From the NCBI GenBank assembly GCA_019414025.1, contig DXMU01000007.1, positions 13,184 through 77,183 of the forward strand: a stretch of DNA of 64,000 bases, given 5' to 3'. The notes under the pieces were generated by a model that worked only from the letters and a program-made list of their open reading frames with translations, did no database searches and was not told where the DNA came from. Of this stretch, positions 16,359-24,042 are shown in pieces. A program made the translations under genes and the position numbers. Position 1 is the first letter of the stretch, and each line of letters opens with the position of its first letter. This stretch comes from Collinsella sp. GTDB lineage: Bacteria; Actinomycetota; Coriobacteriia; Coriobacteriales; Coriobacteriaceae.

Positions 16359-17117
16359 GTGCTCAAAGCAGTCGTTTTCGATATGGACGAGACGCTTCTC
16401 AGCATCAACCTCAACGCGTTCATCCTTCGCTATTTTAAGGATGTCTCTTCGATGCTCGCGGATATCGGGCGCCGCAGCCGCGGTGGCACGATGGCACGCC
16501 TCGGCACCATCCTGGTCGACCTCAACGCCAATCGCCGCAGCGGCACGGACAACCGCACCAATCTTGAGTTTTACCAAGAAGAGGTCGAGCGCCGATGCGG
16601 GATCTGCCTCTCCGATCCCCTCATCTACGAGGCGTTTACCTACTATGACCGCGAAGTTCTTCCGTACAAGAACGACGAGGTCATTAACGCCCACGCCATG
16701 CCTGGCGCGCACGCCGCGCTCCAGGCCGTACAGGACGCTGGACTGCGTTGCGCGCTCTTTACCAACCCCAGCTTTCCCCAGGGGGCCATCGAGTGCCGCA
16801 TGGGCTGGGGCGACCTGGCCGACGCCCCCTTTGAACTCGTGACGCACATGGGAAACACCACCCGCTGCAAGCCCGATGCCACCTACTATCTAGAGCAGCT
16901 TCAGGTGATGGGACTCGAGCCACACGAGGTCCTTATGGTGGGCAACGATCCCAAACGCGACTTCCCGTCCCCCGATTGCGGCATCCAAACCGCCTTTGTG
17001 GGCCAAGGCAAGCCCAGCCGAGCCACCTGGCGCGGAACCATGGAAGACTTCGCCCGCGACTTTAACGCCGTAGTAGAAGCCTTCTACGAACACCAAGTAG
17101 CCGACGAACTGTCATAG
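16359..17117 (+). CDS. HAD-superfamily hydrolase
   Basis: This is a haloacid-dehalogenase-fold phosphatase of 252 aa. Motif I is VVFDMDETLL at 5-14, with the nucleophile Asp8 and general acid Asp10. FTNPS is motif II, the KPDATYY lysine is motif III, and VGNDPKRDFPSPD is motif IV. The cap lies between motifs I and II, so it is a C1-type enzyme. The substrate is unknown. The start is a GTG at 16359 with GAAAGGTG upstream. It faces the cysteine desulfidase-like gene across structured repeat copy 2. Confidence 0.82.
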   Translation: MLKAVVFDMDETLLSINLNAFILRYFKDVSSMLADIGRRSRGGTMARLGTILVDLNANRRSGTDNRTNLEFYQEEVERRCGICLSDPLIYEAFTYYDREVLPYKNDEVINAHAMPGAHAALQAVQDAGLRCALFTNPSFPQGAIECRMGWGDLADAPFELVTHMGNTTRCKPDATYYLEQLQVMGLEPHEVLMVGNDPKRDFPSPDCGIQTAFVGQGKPSRATWRGTMEDFARDFNAVVEAFYEHQVADELS

Positions 17118-17168
17118 GACCCCTCGCCTCAAACAAAATAACGCCGCAGGTTGAGCATAAGTCAGCGA

Positions 17169-17266
17169 AAACGCCCCTAAGCGAGCAATGTGCCTTGAAA
17201 GAGGAGGGCATAGGCCTTCTGGCCATGCCCGACGATTGAAAGGCAGATTGCCGCTTAGGGGCGTTT
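17169..17266. ncRNA. Structured repeat element, copy 2
   Basis: The outer stem is 15 bp, AAACGCCCCTAAGCG/CGCTTAGGGGCGTTT. Inside are GCAAT/ATTGC and GCCTT/AAGGC helices and an apical hairpin GGGCAT(A)GGCC-TTCT-GGCCATGCCC. Conserved single-stranded parts shared with copy 1 include GTGCCTTGAAAG and TTGAAAGGCA. CAGCG flanks it on both sides, as in copy 1. It lies in a convergent gap, so strand and role are open. Confidence 0.6.
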
Positions 17267-17282
17267 GCAGCGTCGACTGGTT

Positions 17283-17302
17283 ACGCGGTTTGGTAAAACC
17301 GC
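17283..17302. repeat. Small hairpin next to the repeat element
   Basis: CGCGGTTT-TACC-AAACCGCG forms a perfect 8-bp stem just past the stop of the minus-strand gene. No T run follows on either strand, so its use as a terminator is doubtful. Confidence 0.4.
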
Positions 17303-17306
17303 GCAA

Positions 17307-18626
17307 CTAGCAGACTCGAGTCTTGCCGATCATGATGTTGAGGATCTCGACGTCGGTGTCCTTCATGCCCACACGGCCCACGTAGCCCATGCTGGCGATC
17401 GTCTGCTCGACGGTATCCTGAATGAGGCCCTCACCGGCACGGAAGCCGCGGCCCTGCATGGCCATATCGTGACCCAGAATCGCAGCATCAACGGCAGCGG
17501 AAATCTTGGCGGCACAGCTTGCCTTGGCGCCATCGCACACGATGCCGCCAACGTTACCGAGCGTGTTCGAGACCGTCGCACCAATCTGCTCGTGCGTGCC
17601 ACCGCACAGCCAGGTAATCGCAGCACCGGCACCGCATGCGGCGCAAATAGCACCGCAAAACGCCGAGAGCGCACCAATATAGCTCTTGATATGCACGGCG
17701 ATCAGATCGGACAGCATCACGGCGCGCACCAGGCGATCATGGTCGCAGCGCAAATAGTCGGCATACTCCATAACGGGCAGCGCGCAGGTAATGCCTTGAT
17801 TGCCCGAGCCGCACACGATGGCGACCGGCAGCGCGCAGCCGTTCATGCGGGCGTCGGACCCGGCGGCTGCACGGGCGCGGGCACGGCAGGCGACGTCATC
17901 GGCACGTGCACCCAGCAGCGTACGGCCCACCTCGGCGCCCCAAGCGTGTGCCAGGCCCTCGGCGCTGATTGCACCGTTCAGCTCAATCTGGCGCTCAACG
18001 GCAGCGCGGGCGTCCTCAATGTCACCGTCCTCGATAAAGTCGATGATGGACTCAATGCTCATAGGGGTATCGGCGTTATCTGCCGCACGCTCGGCCACGA
18101 CGCGCTCGGCGCAAGCGGCACACTCCCCCGCCGACTTGCCGCATACCGGAATACCGTCGAGCGTATGGCACGTGACATTGGTGTGGTGGTCGGTAATCTC
18201 GACGACCGCGACATGGCCCCCGGCCGTGGCAGTCACCTTGATGTAGAGGTTGGGCACACCCTCGACAAGCGACACATCGCAGTAACCGGCATCGGCGAGG
18301 AGCTCGGACACGCGAGCACGGTCTTCGTCGTTAACGCTCTCGAGCACCTCGAGCGCGCTCTTGGCGTCGCCGCCCACGGCACCCAGCACGGCCGCCGCTT
18401 CAATACCGTGCATACCACCCGAGTTGGGCACGGTCACGCTCTTAACGTTCTTGATGATATTGCCCGAGCAGGCAACATCCATATGATCGGGTTCGCAACC
18501 GAGTGTCTGGCTCGCCAGCGCCGCTGCATAGGCAACGGCAATGGGCTCGGTGCAGCCGAGCGCACAGACAAGCTCGCGGTTCAAGACATCGCAAAAAGCG
18601 GCATCGCGGATGGAATCGGTAGACAT
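17307..18626 (-). CDS. cyuA: L-cysteine desulfidase-like protein (CyuA/YhaM, UPF0597, serine dehydratase alpha-type fold)
   Basis: This probable iron-sulfur enzyme breaks L-cysteine down to pyruvate, ammonia and sulfide in the cytoplasm. The N-terminal block LVCALGCTEPIAVAYA is diagnostic of the CdsB/CyuA family. Further cysteines that could hold the cluster lie in CGSGNQGITCALPV, SAFCGAICAACGAG and CDGAKASCAAK. At 439 aa it is normal. I chose the ATG at 18626, with AGGAG nearby; a longer reading from 18713 begins inside the promoter. It is divergent from rpiB. Substrate assignment is by family. Confidence 0.82.
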   Translation of the reverse strand: MSTDSIRDAAFCDVLNRELVCALGCTEPIAVAYAAALASQTLGCEPDHMDVACSGNIIKNVKSVTVPNSGGMHGIEAAAVLGAVGGDAKSALEVLESVNDEDRARVSELLADAGYCDVSLVEGVPNLYIKVTATAGGHVAVVEITDHHTNVTCHTLDGIPVCGKSAGECAACAERVVAERAADNADTPMSIESIIDFIEDGDIEDARAAVERQIELNGAISAEGLAHAWGAEVGRTLLGARADDVACRARARAAAGSDARMNGCALPVAIVCGSGNQGITCALPVMEYADYLRCDHDRLVRAVMLSDLIAVHIKSYIGALSAFCGAICAACGAGAAITWLCGGTHEQIGATVSNTLGNVGGIVCDGAKASCAAKISAAVDAAILGHDMAMQGRGFRAGEGLIQDTVEQTIASMGYVGRVGMKDTDVEILNIMIGKTRVC

Positions 18627-18662
18627 AGGTATCTCCTGCTTACATAACGAACTGGGCTCTCG

Positions 18663-18692
18663 ATAATAGTTAACTCTTTTATTTGATAACAA
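18663..18692 (-). promoter_or_regulatory. Promoter of the cysteine desulfidase-like gene
   Basis: On the minus strand TTGTTA (18692-18687) and TATTAT (18668-18663) are separated by 18 bases, about 40 bases before the start codon. The rest of 18627-18897 should hold the divergent rpiB promoter; TTGACC near 18790 is a candidate -35. Confidence 0.55.
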
Positions 18693-18897
18693 TGCATCAG
18701 AAACCGCAACCATGGTTCCGACGGACGGCGCTTAAGCGCAATCTGACGGCATTCATTCATGAAAAGCCGGTCTTGTTGCATGCTAAAGCGTTTGACCAAA
18801 AAACGCCCGAGCGTTTACACAAAAGTCGCGCTATCATGCAGTCGAACGCGGTAAAACCTTTAGCAATCTCGCCGCACAGACCAGAGAGGAACTATCC

Positions 18898-19365
18898 ATG
18901 AAGATCGGTATCGGTAACGACCACGCCGCCGTCGAGCTCAAGAACATCATCTCCGAGCACCTGAAGGAGCGCGGCTGCGAGGTCGTGAACTTTGGCACCG
19001 ACACCTCCGAGAGCTTTGACTACCCCATCGCCGGCTACAAGGTGGGTAAGGCCGTTGCCAACGGCGACGTCGATCTAGGCATCCTGATCTGTGGCACCGG
19101 CGTCGGTATCAGCCTGGCTGCCAACAAGGTCGAGGGCGTACGCGCCGTCGTGTGCTCCGAGCCCTTCAGCGCCAAGCTCTCCCGCATGCACAACAATACC
19201 AACGTGCTCGCTTTTGGCGCCCGCGTCGTGGGCTCCGAGCTCGCCAAGATGATTGTCGACGAGTGGCTCGACGCCGAGTTTGAGGGCGGTCGTCACGAGC
19301 GTCGCGTTAACCTCCTCAACGAGATCGATCACACGCGCGGCCTTAAGATCGTCGACGAAGCCTAA
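18898..19365 (+). CDS. rpiB: Ribose-5-phosphate isomerase B
   Basis: This enzyme interconverts ribose-5-phosphate and ribulose-5-phosphate in the pentose phosphate pathway. It shows IGNDHAAVELK at the N-terminus, the catalytic-cysteine block LGILICGTGVGISLAANK near 60-77, and the motif RMHNNTNVLAFGARVVG. At 155 aa it is full length. ACCAGAGAGGAACTATCC precedes the ATG. LacA/RpiB-type allose isomerase is a less likely alternative. It ends at the terminator at 19393-19427. Confidence 0.93.
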   Translation: MKIGIGNDHAAVELKNIISEHLKERGCEVVNFGTDTSESFDYPIAGYKVGKAVANGDVDLGILICGTGVGISLAANKVEGVRAVVCSEPFSAKLSRMHNNTNVLAFGARVVGSELAKMIVDEWLDAEFEGGRHERRVNLLNEIDHTRGLKIVDEA

Positions 19366-19392
19366 ACTATTCAGTGCCACAAGCTAACAGCA

Positions 19393-19427
19393 GGGGCCCG
19401 CTCGGAACACATGTCCGAGCGGGCCCC
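19393..19427 (+). terminator. Terminator of rpiB
   Basis: GGGGCCCGCTCGGA (19393-19406) pairs perfectly with TCCGAGCGGGCCCC (19414-19427) and TTCAT follows. The T run is weak but the stem is very strong. Confidence 0.65.
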
Positions 19428-19439
19428 TTCATAGATTCT

Positions 19440-19478
19440 GGAATAAAAGGGCGCCGCGGATGGAGTTCCGCGGCGCCC
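19440..19478 (-). terminator. Terminator of ndk
   Basis: GGGCGCCGCGGA (19449-19460) pairs with TCCGCGGCGCCC (19467-19478), followed on the minus strand by TTTTATTCC. Confidence 0.8.
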
Positions 19479-19516
19479 AAGCCACACGCTAACAGCTTTA
19501 AGGAGTCAAAGCTGGT

Positions 19517-19921
19517 TTAGCCAAAGAAGCGCTTGATCTCGATCTCGGCGTTCTCCAGGCAGTCGGAGCCGTGGATCACGTTGGCGTTGACATCGACAGC
19601 AAAGTCGCCGCGGATGGTACCAGGAGCAGCGTCAAGCGGGTTGGTAGCGCCCATGAGGGTGCGCATCTTAGCAACAGCGGAGAGACCGGAAACGACCATC
19701 TTGACGACCGGACCGCTCGTCATAAAGTCACAGAGACCGCCAAAGAAGGGCTTGTCAGCCAGATGGGCGTAGTGCTCCTCGACGGTAGCGCGCTCGAGCG
19801 TGGTCATCTCCATGCGCTCGATGACAAGACCGCTGCGCTCGATGCGAGCAACAATCTCGCCGATCTTGCGGTCGCGCACGGCGTCGGGCTTAATCATGAT
19901 GAAGGTCTTCTCGATAGCCAT
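19517..19921 (-). CDS. ndk: Nucleoside diphosphate kinase
   Basis: This enzyme transfers phosphate from ATP to other (d)NDPs. EKTFIMIKPDAV, the block DAAPGTIRGDFA and the active-site NVIHGSD (phospho-accepting His117) are intact. Length is 134 aa, the short bacterial form. The start is the ATG at 19921, after AAAGG. A cysteine follows NVIHGSD where serine is common, which is a mild variation. It is monocistronic. Confidence 0.94.
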   Translation of the reverse strand: MAIEKTFIMIKPDAVRDRKIGEIVARIERSGLVIERMEMTTLERATVEEHYAHLADKPFFGGLCDFMTSGPVVKMVVSGLSAVAKMRTLMGATNPLDAAPGTIRGDFAVDVNANVIHGSDCLENAEIEIKRFFG

Positions 19922-20219
19922 AAGGTAGCCTTTCAAGTAGGTTCGCGCGTGCCCAAGTCCCATTCCGGCACCCGCCTGGACTGCATCGTAACAGAGTTTT
20001 AGCTGCAGTTAAACAAAAAGCTGTTTATTGAAACGCTGCAATTTATTAAAGCGCTCCATATGTGTCACTTCTGTTTCGAAGCCCGATTAGAGTACCATCC
20101 GACCGCCCATCAACCGCATCGAACAGAGCAGGCGGTCGGTTGCCGCCCGCGAACGTAACCCCTTCACAACCTGCCCAAAGGTCCTACAGAAGTTCTCGAC
20201 AAGCCCCTCCCCCATAGCA
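19922..20219. other. Upstream region of ndk, no gene seen
   Basis: AT-rich sequence at 19990-20060 should carry the ndk promoter; on the minus strand TTGTTT and TTACGA lie about 19 bases apart. The remainder, to the argH terminator, shows no ORF with a start signal and no recognisable RNA. Confidence 0.35.
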
Positions 20220-20221
20220 AC

Positions 20222-20253
20222 AAAATACGGGCGTCCGCATCAGCAGACACCCG
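20222..20253 (-). terminator. Terminator of argH
   Basis: On the minus strand CGGGTGTCTGC (20253-20243) pairs with GCGGACGCCCG (20238-20228) through two G-U pairs, followed by TATTTTG. Confidence 0.7.
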
Positions 20254-20306
20254 TAAAAGCAAAAACGATTTATCGATAAATGGCCAAAGCCGCTTCAGTC
20301 AAATCC

Positions 20307-21737
20307 CTACTTTACCCCGTGGCCCATCTCGACGACCTTGGTCAGCGATCCAAACACGCCCTCGTCGGCCACGAGCTGTGCCTCGGCGCGCTGCAGCTGC
20401 ACGGCAACGGCGGCAGGGGCGGTCCCGCCCTCGGTCGTACGCGCGGCGACAATTGAGGGGATGTCGAGCGCCTCGGTAATGTCGTGCTCAAAGAGCGGGC
20501 TTGCCTCCTGGAACACCTCGAACGGCAGGTCCTCAAGATTGCAGCCGCGCTTCTCACACATCAGGACCAGATGGCCCACCACGGCATGTGCCTCGCGGAA
20601 CGGCAGACCACGTTTAGCCAGGTAATCGGCAACATCGGTGGCAGCAAGGTGTCCCACGCCGCACTCGCGCGCCATGGCATCCTCGTTGACAGTCCAAGTC
20701 GAAATCATACCGGCCATAACCGATAGGCATTGCATGAGTGTGTGAGCGGTATCGAGCGCACCCTCCTTGTCCTCCTGCAAGTCCTTGTTATAAGCAAGCG
20801 GCAGGCCCTTCATGGTCACGAGCAGCTGCACCAGGTTGCCATACACACGGCCGCTCTTGCCGCGGATCAGCTCGGCAAAGTCGGGATTTTTCTTCTGCGG
20901 CATGATGGACGAGCCGGTGGAGTAAGAGTCGGAAAGCGTGATAAAGCCAAATTCGGAGCTCGACCACAGCACGATCTCCTCGGAAAGACGCGACAGATGC
21001 ATGGCCATAACGGAGCCGGCGTAATGCAAATCGAGCAGGAAATCGCGATCGGAAACAGCGTCGAGCGAGTTAGGGATCACGCCCGCAAAGCCAAGCTCGG
21101 CAGCCGTCATCTGACGATCGAGCGGATAGCTCGTACCGGCAAGCGCGGCAGCACCCAGCGGGCAGTTGTCGGCGGCATCAAAGGCGGCCTTCAGGCGCGT
21201 AAAGTCGCGCGCGAACATCCAGGAATACGCCAGCAGATGATGCGACAGCAGCACGGGCTGAGCGTGCTGCATGTGCGTGTAGCCCGGCAGAATCACCTTG
21301 TCGTACTTCTTGGCCGCATTCACCAGCACATGACGCAGCTCAAGATTGGCCTCCATGAGCTCCTTGGCCAGCGCCTTGACGCCCAGGCGTGTGTCGGTCG
21401 CCACCTGGTCGTTGCGCGAACGTCCGGTATGCAAGCGCTTACCGGCCTCGCCGATGCGACGCGTCAGCTCGCTCTCGATGGACATATGAATGTCTTCGTC
21501 GTTGATGTCGAAGGTGAAGTTACCGGCATCGATATCCTGTTCGATTCCGGTCAGGCCCTTGGCAATCGCTTGCTCGTCCTCGGCACTGATGATGCCCTGG
21601 GCCGCCAGCATTTTGGCATGCGCCTTAGAGCCGGCGATATCCTGCTTATAGAGATGTTTGTCGACCGGCAGCGACGCGCCAAACTCCTGCGTGACCTCGG
21701 CCACGCCTGCCTCAAAACGACCGCCCCAAAGAGCCAT
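20307..21737 (-). CDS. argH: Argininosuccinate lyase
   Basis: This is the last step of arginine synthesis, splitting argininosuccinate into arginine and fumarate. LWGGRFE at the N-terminus, HTGRSRNDQVATD near 110, YTHMQHAQP near 160 and the fumarase/lyase signature GSSIMPQKKNPDFAEL near 280 are all present. At 476 aa it is full length. The start is the ATG at 21737 after AAAGGGGA. It lies downstream of argG and a 56-aa ORF on the same strand, so the three probably form one unit. Confidence 0.94.
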   Translation of the reverse strand: MALWGGRFEAGVAEVTQEFGASLPVDKHLYKQDIAGSKAHAKMLAAQGIISAEDEQAIAKGLTGIEQDIDAGNFTFDINDEDIHMSIESELTRRIGEAGKRLHTGRSRNDQVATDTRLGVKALAKELMEANLELRHVLVNAAKKYDKVILPGYTHMQHAQPVLLSHHLLAYSWMFARDFTRLKAAFDAADNCPLGAAALAGTSYPLDRQMTAAELGFAGVIPNSLDAVSDRDFLLDLHYAGSVMAMHLSRLSEEIVLWSSSEFGFITLSDSYSTGSSIMPQKKNPDFAELIRGKSGRVYGNLVQLLVTMKGLPLAYNKDLQEDKEGALDTAHTLMQCLSVMAGMISTWTVNEDAMARECGVGHLAATDVADYLAKRGLPFREAHAVVGHLVLMCEKRGCNLEDLPFEVFQEASPLFEHDITEALDIPSIVAARTTEGGTAPAAVAVQLQRAEAQLVADEGVFGSLTKVVEMGHGVK

Positions 21738-21855
21738 GGAACCGTCCCCTTTCTCCAAATACCAAAACAAGCGCCCAATGCAATGCGCCATATCGCTAAA
21801 GCGATTTTTCAACCGCTAGTTTTACACATTCCCCACCGTGTGCGGAGCCATGTAG

Positions 21856-22026
21856 CTAATTTGCAAAGAAGTGACGCGCCATGCACTTGGCGCCCAACGT
21901 CTCCCTCCGGATGTTGCCCTGCGAACCATCGATCCAGGCCTTCAGGCTCATAGGGACGTCCTCGACCCTTGCAGCATCGAACTCGGGCGCGAGGGCAAGT
22001 AAAGCATGCGCGATAGCATTGAACAT
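21856..22026 (-). CDS. Uncharacterised 56-aa protein between argG and argH
   Basis: This small ORF starts at ATG 22026 with GAGGAG eight bases upstream and stops at TAG (21856-21858). It begins MFNAIAHALLALAPEFDAAR and continues with a WIDGSQGNI segment and a C-terminal CMARHFFAN. The N-terminal third could form an amphipathic helix. Codons are G/C-ending like the neighbours, and the start signal is as good as any in the window. A TATATATATA tract lies just upstream and could be its own -10. No family is recognised. Its position in the arginine operon suggests a linked role, but that is inference. Confidence 0.55.
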   Translation of the reverse strand: MFNAIAHALLALAPEFDAARVEDVPMSLKAWIDGSQGNIRRETLGAKCMARHFFAN

Positions 22027-22078
22027 AATGGATACTCCTCATATATATATAGGCGCAGAGCCGCCAAATTGATAGAAG

Positions 22079-22110
22079 GAGCCCCGCCGGACAACCCCGG
22101 CGGGGCTCGG
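22079..22110 (-). terminator. Hairpin after argG
   Basis: GAGCCCCGCCGG/CCGGCGGGGCTC forms a perfect 12-bp stem with a short loop, about 150 bases past the argG stop. On the minus strand CTTCTATCAATTT follows, a weak U tract, so termination may be partial and argH may depend on read-through or on a promoter near 22040. Confidence 0.5.
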
Positions 22111-22261
22111 ACTCAGCCGCAGACGCGGCATCATATATGCGGGCGGAACGTAGGGGCCACCGATGTTAAGAAGTGTCAGCAAGCATAACGAAAGGTAGGG
22201 ACCCCGTGCGCCCGTTATGTATCACGCGGATGGGCCGCGCGGATACCAAGGGAAGGAGGCG

Positions 22262-23488
22262 CTAGGCCTGGGCGGCAGCAGAGCTGGGGCCCTGGACCTT
22301 TGCCCACGTCTTGAGCGACAGCGTATCGATCTCGATAAAGCCGGCGCTGGCCTTCTCGTCAAACGTGGTGTCGCGGTCGTAGGTGGCCAGACCGTAGTCG
22401 TAGAGGCTGAAGGGGCTCTTGCGGCCGACGACATGGCAGTTGCCCTTAAAGAACTTCAGACGGACAGTGCCGGTCACGAACTTCTGGGTATCGGCCATAA
22501 AGGCATCGAGAGCGTTTTTGAGCGGGCTGTACCACTGGCCGTTGTACACGGCGGTGGCCCAATCCTGCTCGAGCTTGATCTTGGTCTTGAGCAGGTCGCC
22601 CTCGACGCAGATGTCCTCGAGCGCCTTGTGGGCGGTGATAAGCGTCAGGGCTCCGGGAACCTCGTAGCACTCGCGGCTCTTGAGGCCCACCAGACGGTCC
22701 TCAACCAGGTCGAGACGGCCAAAGCCGTTGTCACCCGAAATCTTGTTGAGGGCGATGACGATCTCGGAGAGCTTCATCTTCTTGCCGTCGACGGCGACGG
22801 GCTTGCCGGCCTCAAACTCAATCTCGGTGTAGGTCGGGGTGTCCGGCGTGTCCTCGGGGTTCTTGGTCATAACCCAAGCGTCGTCGAGCGGCTCGTTCCA
22901 GGGATCCTCCAGGTGACCGCACTCGATGGCACGACCCCACAGGTTGTCGTCGATGGAGTAGGGGTTGTCGTTGGCACCCTCGGGAACCGGCACGTTGTGG
23001 GCGTGGGCATAGGCGACCTCGTCGGGACGGCACTTCAGGTCCCACTCGCGAACCGGGGCGATAACCTTGAGCTCGGGGTCGAGGGCCTTGACGGCGGCCT
23101 CAAAACGGACCTGGTCGTTACCCTTGCCGGTGCAGCCGTGGGCGACGTAGGTCGCGCCAAACTCGTGGGCGACCTCAACAAGCTTCTTGGCAAGCAGCGG
23201 GCGAGACAGGGCGGAGAGCAGCGGGTACTTGTTCTCGTACATGGAGTTTGCCGCGATGGCTTTAGTCAGGAACTCATCGGAGAACTCGTCGCGCAGGTCG
23301 AGCACCTGGCAATCGAGAACGCCCAGGTCGAGCGCCTTCTGCTTCTTGGCATCCAGTCCGGTCTCTTCCTGGCCCACGTTGCCGCAGACACAAACGACAT
23401 CGAGATTCTTCTCGTCCTGGAGCCACTTGACACATACGGATGTATCAAGACCACCGGAATATGCGAGAACGACTTTTTCCTTGCTCAT
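22262..23488 (-). CDS. argG: Argininosuccinate synthase
   Basis: This enzyme joins citrulline and aspartate with ATP to give argininosuccinate. The PP-loop AYSGGLDTSV is at 9-18; HGCTGKGNDQVRFE near 115 and YSIDDNLWGRAIECG near 175 are classic blocks. At 408 aa it has normal length. The start is the ATG at 23488 after AAAGGA; the in-frame codons upstream lack a start signal. A 280-base leader precedes it and includes an Arg-rich short ORF (23694-23768). Confidence 0.95.
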   Translation of the reverse strand: MSKEKVVLAYSGGLDTSVCVKWLQDEKNLDVVCVCGNVGQEETGLDAKKQKALDLGVLDCQVLDLRDEFSDEFLTKAIAANSMYENKYPLLSALSRPLLAKKLVEVAHEFGATYVAHGCTGKGNDQVRFEAAVKALDPELKVIAPVREWDLKCRPDEVAYAHAHNVPVPEGANDNPYSIDDNLWGRAIECGHLEDPWNEPLDDAWVMTKNPEDTPDTPTYTEIEFEAGKPVAVDGKKMKLSEIVIALNKISGDNGFGRLDLVEDRLVGLKSRECYEVPGALTLITAHKALEDICVEGDLLKTKIKLEQDWATAVYNGQWYSPLKNALDAFMADTQKFVTGTVRLKFFKGNCHVVGRKSPFSLYDYGLATYDRDTTFDEKASAGFIEIDTLSLKTWAKVQGPSSAAAQA

Positions 23489-23545
23489 GGCTGTTTCCTT
23501 TCGCCCTTGGTAGCTAGTTAGAACATCGGTCAGTTGCAAGTCACC

Positions 23546-23663
23546 TTGAGGTCAAAAACCGTGCAATATCAGGTTATTCAGCAGGATGCATCACAGGCAT
23601 GCCCTAGAAACATGCGGCTATGTCGTGCTTAAACCCAACGACCTCAAAATGACTCTGTTGAGG
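23546..23663 (-). promoter_or_regulatory. argG leader with mutually exclusive pairings
   Basis: On the minus strand CCTCAA (23663-23658) can pair with TTGAGG (23647-23642). The same segment, extended to TTGAGGTC (23647-23640), can instead pair with GACCTCAA (23553-23546) closer to argG. The two helices cannot coexist. An imperfect ARG-box-like sequence lies at 23562-23580. No strong intrinsic terminator stem was found before the T5 tract near 23559-23555. Confidence 0.4.
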
Positions 23664-23693
23664 CATTGCGCCCCATGCGGACAGAGACGATTG

Positions 23694-23768
23694 TTATCGT
23701 CGTCGGGAAATTGCGCGCTGGCGTCGGATGGCATTGTCTGCAGTGGTGATGATCTTTACGAACTGCAT
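23694..23768 (-). CDS. Arginine-rich leader peptide of argG (24 aa)
   Basis: The ATG at 23768 follows AAAGGAG with six-base spacing. The peptide reads MQFVKIITTADNAI and then ends RRQRAISRRR before TAA. Six of the last ten residues are arginine. Four of those six are encoded by CGA, a codon rarely used in the neighbouring genes. It ends 205 bases before the argG start on the same strand. This is the pattern of attenuation leaders, where ribosome stalling on codons of the pathway's product senses charged tRNA. Regulation by arginyl-tRNA supply is inference. An intrinsic terminator could not be identified by eye. Confidence 0.55.
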   Translation of the reverse strand: MQFVKIITTADNAIRRQRAISRRR

Positions 23769-24042
23769 CTGCCTCTCCTTTCACGTATCGCCGAGCGCAA
23801 TTCAAATATCGCAAACGGTACCTTTTCCTCGGTAAACGGCTCTTTTGCCGTCTCCGTTTTCGATGTTCGCTATATTACGATAAAGTGCACGCTGCGCAAG
23901 CGACATATTCAAATTTCTGAAAAGTTTTTTCATTAGTTTGTGAATTGCAATGCAAATACGCACCATTCCTGCGAAAATACGCTCGACTACTAGTTGATGG
24001 TTATAACGTCTGAAACAATCTCGAAACGAAAGGCACATTTTT
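23769..24042. promoter_or_regulatory. AT-rich divergent promoter region of argG leader and Cof-type HAD gene
   Basis: The stretch 23810-24010 is unusually AT-rich for this window and should hold both promoters, but no single -35/-10 pair stands out. No supported ORF lies in it apart from the leader. Confidence 0.35.

Larger units (their letters stand above)
19376..19496 (+). repeat. 16-bp direct repeat around the rpiB and ndk terminators
   Basis: GCCACAAGCTAACAGC (19376-19391) and GCCACACGCTAACAGC (19481-19496) differ at one position and each lies beside a terminator stem. They could mark an old local duplication. Confidence 0.5.

Noticed and set aside
23555..23660. Intrinsic terminator in the argG leader
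   Set aside because: The T5 tract lacks a GC-rich stem directly before it; the attenuation idea therefore rests on the peptide and alternative pairings only.
23586..23936. Plus-strand ORF of 116 codons in the argG upstream region
   Set aside because: No ribosome binding site, no family, and it runs through the leader structures and AT-rich promoter DNA.
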